DNA of 20,633 nucleotides from Syntrophaceae bacterium UBA5619 (GTDB lineage Bacteria; Desulfobacterota; Syntrophia; Syntrophales; UBA5619), in assembly GCA_002424545.1 (NCBI GenBank), contig DIKL01000061.1, forward strand, positions 201-20,833, written 5' to 3'. The translations under genes and the position numbers were made by a program. Under the pieces are notes generated by a model, which had not been told where the DNA came from, ran no database searches, and saw nothing but the letters and a program-made list of their open reading frames with translations. Of the stretch, positions 17,585-20,633 are shown in pieces. Every line of letters starts with the position of its first letter. Within the stretch, counting starts at the first letter, position 1.

Positions 17585-18681
17585 TTGGAATCAGCATTAT
17601 TTCGGTGATCATCCTTTTGGGAGTCCTGATCTTTGCCCATGAATTCGGTCATTTTCTGATGGCCAAGCGGGCGGGAGTCGGGGTGCTGAAGTTTTCCCTC
17701 GGGTTCGGTCCGCGGATTCTCGGCAGGAAGATCGGAGAAACGGAATATCTTCTGTCTCTCATTCCGCTGGGCGGTTATGTAAAACTTCTCGGAGAATCCC
17801 CGGACGATCAGCTTCCGGATGCGGAAGCCAAAAGATCCTTCCTCAACCAGTCGGTATGGAAAAGGATCTCCATTGTGGCGGCCGGACCGATATTCAATCT
17901 GCTGCTGGCTTTGCTGATCTTTACAGGGGTCAATATGATCGGCCTGCCCGTCCTGATGCCCGAGGTCGGCTCCGTGCAGCCGGATTCAGCGGCGATGGAA
18001 GCCGGCTTGAAGGTCGGGGACAGGATCGTTGCGTTGAATGGACAGATGGTTGAAAAATGGGATGAGATCTCCGAGATCGTGACCGCGAGCCGGGAAAAAC
18101 CGCTCAGGATCAAGATTCAGCGAAACGGCGCCGGTCTGGAGACTACGGCGGTTCCCCGTCCGATGAAGAGCAGAAACCTCTTCGGCGAAGAGATTGAAAC
18201 CTTCAAGATCGGCATCAGCCCGTCACAGAACACGTTTGTCAAAAGGCAAAATCCCATTTCGGCCTTCGGACAGGGGATTCTTCAAACATGGCGGGTGGCC
18301 AAACTGACCGTCATCAGCATTTACAAGATGTTTCAAGGGGTGATCTCCCCGAAGACCCTCGGCGGCCCAATCCTGATCGCTCAGATCGCAGGCGCCCAGG
18401 CGAAAGAGGGCGTCGTAAATTTTCTTCTCTTCATGGCGCTGTTGAGCATCAACCTGGCCATTCTGAATCTGCTGCCCATCCCGGTTTTGGATGGCGGTCA
18501 TCTGCTGTTTTACGGGATTGAAATCCTGACGGGACGCGAGGTCAATCTCCGCTGGCGGGAAATGGCCCAGCAAGTAGGATTTGTGCTGCTGATTTTGCTG
18601 ATGATATTTGTATTCATGATGGATGTCGAAAGGCTCAACATCCAATTTATCAACGACCTGATCAGGATATTTACGGAATAG
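17581..18681 (+). CDS. rseP: Site-2 intramembrane metalloprotease RseP
   Basis: RseP cuts transmembrane anchors such as anti-sigma factors and leftover signal peptides within the inner membrane. The zinc motif HEFGH is at 20-24 in the first membrane segment, and the third ligand D304 lies in NLLPIPVLDGGH. One PDZ domain spans about 124-190. At 366 residues it is shorter than the E. coli protein (450, two PDZ domains) and fits the single-PDZ form common outside gammaproteobacteria. The start is taken as TTG at 17581, overlapping the dxr TGA by three bases (TTGA), with AAGGA about ten bases upstream; no later codon keeps the first membrane segment whole. No rseA or sigma-E gene is visible here. 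Confidence 0.95.
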   Translation: MIGISIISVIILLGVLIFAHEFGHFLMAKRAGVGVLKFSLGFGPRILGRKIGETEYLLSLIPLGGYVKLLGESPDDQLPDAEAKRSFLNQSVWKRISIVAAGPIFNLLLALLIFTGVNMIGLPVLMPEVGSVQPDSAAMEAGLKVGDRIVALNGQMVEKWDEISEIVTASREKPLRIKIQRNGAGLETTAVPRPMKSRNLFGEEIETFKIGISPSQNTFVKRQNPISAFGQGILQTWRVAKLTVISIYKMFQGVISPKTLGGPILIAQIAGAQAKEGVVNFLLFMALLSINLAILNLLPIPVLDGGHLLFYGIEILTGREVNLRWREMAQQVGFVLLILLMIFVFMMDVERLNIQFINDLIRIFTE

Positions 18682-18683
18682 AG

Positions 18684-19424
18684 ATGATCACACTCGGAAT
18701 GGATTGTGCGACGGATACGGTGGGACTGGCGCTGTTGAACGGAGAGACGCTTCTGGCCGGGATTGATATCGGTCCGGGAAAACACCATGCAGAGGTGCTG
18801 CTCCCCGCGCTGGAAGATCTATTGAAGAGGACCGGGATTACGATGGCGGACATCGATCTTCTGGCCTGCACTTCCGGACCCGGTTCCTTCACGGGGGTCA
18901 GAATGGGGGCAAGCACGGCCAAGGGAATTGCGCTGGCCCTCGGGAAACCGATTGTCGGGGTTTCGACGCTGGAGGCGTTGGCCATGAATGCCCTGCCGCG
19001 TATAGGGGTCGTCTGTACGCTGTTGGATGCACGCAGGGGCCAGGTTTATGCCGGTTCGTACGGCACGGGTGGGAATGGCTTTTCAGAAAACCGCACGCCG
19101 GACCGGTTAATCGATTTCGAACGATGGATCGCGGATCCACCGAAGAGTGAATTCGAGTGCATCGGAGACGGAGCGATTCGTTACCGCGATCGTATTCTGG
19201 AATACCCGAACGGAAGGTGTCTTCCGGCCTGGGACCGACGACACCGCATCCAAGCCGGCAACGTCGGCCTTCTGGGCGTCCGCGATTATTCCCGGGGACG
19301 TTGCGCGGATGCGCTCACATTTATGCCGAGATACCTTCGTCTGTCCGAGGCGGAGGCCAAAATCGTTTCGACCGGGCGGGGACGCAATTGTCAACCATCA
19401 GACGTGACGAATCGGAGACAATGA
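18684..19424 (+). CDS. tsaB: tRNA threonylcarbamoyladenosine biosynthesis protein TsaB
   Basis: TsaB is the non-catalytic ASKHA-fold partner of TsaD in making t6A37 on tRNAs that read ANN codons. The 246 residues show a first phosphate-loop-like strand (LGMDCATDTVGLAL, 4-17), GPGSFTGVRMG (65-75), the GVSTLEALA helix start (92-100) and LLDARRGQVYAG, with PRYLRLSEAE near the end. The ATG is two bases after the rseP stop. The stop is directly followed by the predicted psd promoter, so this is probably the last gene of the uppS-to-tsaB run. Confidence 0.95.
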   Translation: MITLGMDCATDTVGLALLNGETLLAGIDIGPGKHHAEVLLPALEDLLKRTGITMADIDLLACTSGPGSFTGVRMGASTAKGIALALGKPIVGVSTLEALAMNALPRIGVVCTLLDARRGQVYAGSYGTGGNGFSENRTPDRLIDFERWIADPPKSEFECIGDGAIRYRDRILEYPNGRCLPAWDRRHRIQAGNVGLLGVRDYSRGRCADALTFMPRYLRLSEAEAKIVSTGRGRNCQPSDVTNRRQ

Positions 19425-19453
19425 TTGACATCTTGCCATTATAACGGTAGATT
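19425..19453 (+). promoter_or_regulatory. Predicted sigma70 promoter of psd-pssA
   Basis: A perfect -35 TTGACA (19425-19430) begins at the base after the tsaB stop and is followed after exactly 17 bases by TAGATT (19448-19453). The expected start, about seven bases on, is 19459-19461, only two to four bases before the psd ATG at 19463. The transcript would thus be leaderless or nearly so. Confidence 0.6.
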
Positions 19454-19464
19454 ATTACCATTAT
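19441..19464. repeat. Inverted repeat over the psd -10 and start codon
   Basis: ATAACGGTA (19441-19449) and TACCATTAT (19456-19464) form nine-base arms with one mismatched pair (19445/19460) around a six-base spacer. CCATTAT also recurs directly at 19436-19442 and 19458-19464, 22 bases apart. The position over the -10, predicted start site and ATG fits a repressor operator; the binding protein is unknown. Confidence 0.5.
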
Positions 19465-20104
19465 GAAGCATAACGAATTCATTGCCCGTGAAGGGCTCCC
19501 ATTTATTGTTCCTCTCGGCGGAGCGACATTGCTGGCCTTTGTGGCAGGTTTTAGAGGCTTTTCCTCCGTTCTCCTGGTCCTGACCCTGTTTGTTCTCTGG
19601 TTCTTTCGAAATCCGGCGAGAAAAACACCGGAAACGGAGAATCTGGTCATCTCTCCTGCGGACGGCAGGGTGATCCGAATCGAAGAGACGACCAGCGACG
19701 AGCAACCCGGAGCAACCTTTCGGAAAATCAGTATCTTCATGAATGTTTTCAACGTCCATGTCAACCGGATGCCCTGTTCCGGTCGCATCCGATTCATTCG
19801 CTATCGACAGGGAAAGTTTCTGTCGGCCAATCTGGACAAGGCCTCGGCTCTGAACGAGAGAAATACGATCATGGTCCGGAAGGACGATGGACGGGAGATC
19901 ATGACCGTTCAGATCGCCGGCTTGATTGCTCGAAGGATCGTCTGCTGGCTGACGGAAGGAATGCAGGTGCGAAGAGGGGATCGACTCGGTCTGATCCGTT
20001 TCGGTTCAAGGGTTGAAGTGTTTTTGCCGCTCGGTTCAAACGTTCTGGTCAAGATCGGAGACAAAGTCAGGGCAGGCGAAACGCCGATAGGAGAGTTGCT
20101 ATGA
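19463..20104 (+). CDS. psd: Phosphatidylserine decarboxylase, short form (proenzyme)
   Basis: Psd decarboxylates phosphatidylserine to phosphatidylethanolamine. The 213-residue precursor is the short type found in many deltaproteobacteria and archaea, not the roughly 320-residue E. coli form. Two hydrophobic segments (about 12-30 and 34-49) anchor it. SPADGRV (64-70), FMNVFNVHVNR (92-102) and the self-cleavage pair G181-S182 in RFGSRVEVFLP are present; S182 should become the pyruvoyl group. No Shine-Dalgarno sequence precedes the ATG, and the predicted start of transcription is only a few bases before it. The IAREGLPFI start (7-15) matches family N termini, so the ATG is kept. A TTG at 19529 with GGCGGAG upstream is a less likely alternative, as it would delete half of the first membrane segment. 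It overlaps pssA by four bases. Confidence 0.95.
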   Translation: MKHNEFIAREGLPFIVPLGGATLLAFVAGFRGFSSVLLVLTLFVLWFFRNPARKTPETENLVISPADGRVIRIEETTSDEQPGATFRKISIFMNVFNVHVNRMPCSGRIRFIRYRQGKFLSANLDKASALNERNTIMVRKDDGREIMTVQIAGLIARRIVCWLTEGMQVRRGDRLGLIRFGSRVEVFLPLGSNVLVKIGDKVRAGETPIGELL

Positions 20105-20633
20105 AACGCACACATTCATTCAGACGCGACCGCATGAAAAAGGGAATCTACGTCCTTCCGAATCTCTTTACCACGGCCAATCTCTTCTGCGGATTCTATT
20201 CCGCCATCGCGGCCATGAAAGGGATGTACGAGATTGCGGCAATCGCGATCCTCATCGCCGTGGTCCTGGACGGCATGGACGGCCGGATCGCCAGGATGAC
20301 CCACACGACGAGCAAGTTCGGCGGGGAGTACGACTCTCTCTGCGACCTGGTGACCTTTGGCGTGGCGCCGGCCATCCTGTTTTACAACTGGTCATTGATA
20401 TCATATGGGAAGTGGGGATGGCTTGCGGCCTTTCTGTTCGTCGTTTGCGGGGCATTGCGTCTGGCCCGGTTCAATGTCCAGATCGGCGTTATCGACAGCC
20501 GCGTCTTCAACGGGCTGCCGATACCCGGCGGCGCCGCCGCTCTCGCCACGAGCGTGATGCTGTATTATTATCTCGGGGGAGAAGGACAATTTCCCAATAT
20601 GTTGATTATGATCGGCATGGTTGCCGTTGCCCT
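20101..20633 (+). CDS. pssA: CDP-diacylglycerol-serine O-phosphatidyltransferase (3' end outside window)
   Basis: PssA joins serine to CDP-diacylglycerol to form phosphatidylserine at the cytoplasmic membrane. Only the first 177 residues are in the window; the gene runs off the right edge. The CDP-alcohol phosphatidyltransferase signature is complete: D60, G61, A64, R65, G74, D78 and D82 in the spacing DGx2ARx8Gx3Dx3D. Hydrophobic segments lie around 27-56, 84-118 and 145-155. ATGA overlaps the psd stop, and AGGAG about seven bases upstream serves as ribosome-binding site. Together with CdsA and Psd it completes the route from phosphatidic acid to phosphatidylethanolamine. In related genomes leuA often follows, which cannot be checked here. 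Confidence 0.95.
   Translation, partial: MKRTHSFRRDRMKKGIYVLPNLFTTANLFCGFYSAIAAMKGMYEIAAIAILIAVVLDGMDGRIARMTHTTSKFGGEYDSLCDLVTFGVAPAILFYNWSLISYGKWGWLAAFLFVVCGALRLARFNVQIGVIDSRVFNGLPIPGGAAALATSVMLYYYLGGEGQFPNMLIMIGMVAVA

Overview
This window looks like core chromosome of a Gram-negative bacterium, most likely a deltaproteobacterium (Desulfobacterota, Syntrophales/Geobacter-like). The evidence is the gene order M23 peptidase-secA-argJ and rpsB-tsf-pyrH-frr-uppS-cdsA-dxr-rseP-tsaB-psd-pssA, a short EF-Ts, a single-PDZ RseP, a short phosphatidylserine decarboxylase, and LPS genes (KdsD- and LpxH-like). The taxon is inferred from family and synteny knowledge; no search was run. The sequence is moderately GC-rich with clear Shine-Dalgarno sites, and I see no insertion sequence, phage gene, CRISPR array or toxin system.

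Layout. Positions 1-67 hold the 3' end of a tRNA and its terminator. On the minus strand, 3232 down to 110, lies a probable operon: a crotonase-family enzyme resembling dienoyl-CoA isomerase, an unrecognised secreted protein, and KdsD (arabinose-5-phosphate isomerase). Divergent from it is an LpxH-like phosphoesterase (3473-4234). It converges on a minus-strand pair made of an EF-G paralogue (4750-6828) and a MoaB/MogA-type molybdopterin protein (4257-4748), separated by one base. A 206-base divergent region (6829-7034) with two predicted promoters and a three-copy heptamer separates the EF-G paralogue from the plus-strand genes that fill the rest of the window: an M23 endopeptidase, secA and argJ.

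A structured leader precedes rpsB-tsf-pyrH-frr, which ends in a strong intrinsic terminator (14688-14715). Next come uppS, cdsA, dxr, rseP and tsaB, tightly packed and sometimes overlapping, then psd and pssA, which overlap by four bases. The pssA gene runs off the right edge.

How the genes work together. The right half joins translation (S2, EF-Ts, RRF, TsaB), pyrimidine nucleotide supply (PyrH) and envelope building: UppS makes the undecaprenyl carrier, Dxr supplies isoprenoid precursors, CdsA makes CDP-diacylglycerol, PssA turns that into phosphatidylserine and Psd into phosphatidylethanolamine. RseP, SecA and the M23 enzyme handle envelope stress, export and wall remodelling, while KdsD and the LpxH-like enzyme serve LPS.

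I found no convincing undescribed multi-gene system. The items most worth checking are the EF-G paralogue lacking the catalytic His and the canonical NKxD motif, an apparently leaderless psd transcript with an inverted repeat over its -10 and start codon, the heptamer array between divergent promoters, the rpsB and secA leader structures, and the orphan secreted protein between the crotonase and kdsD.
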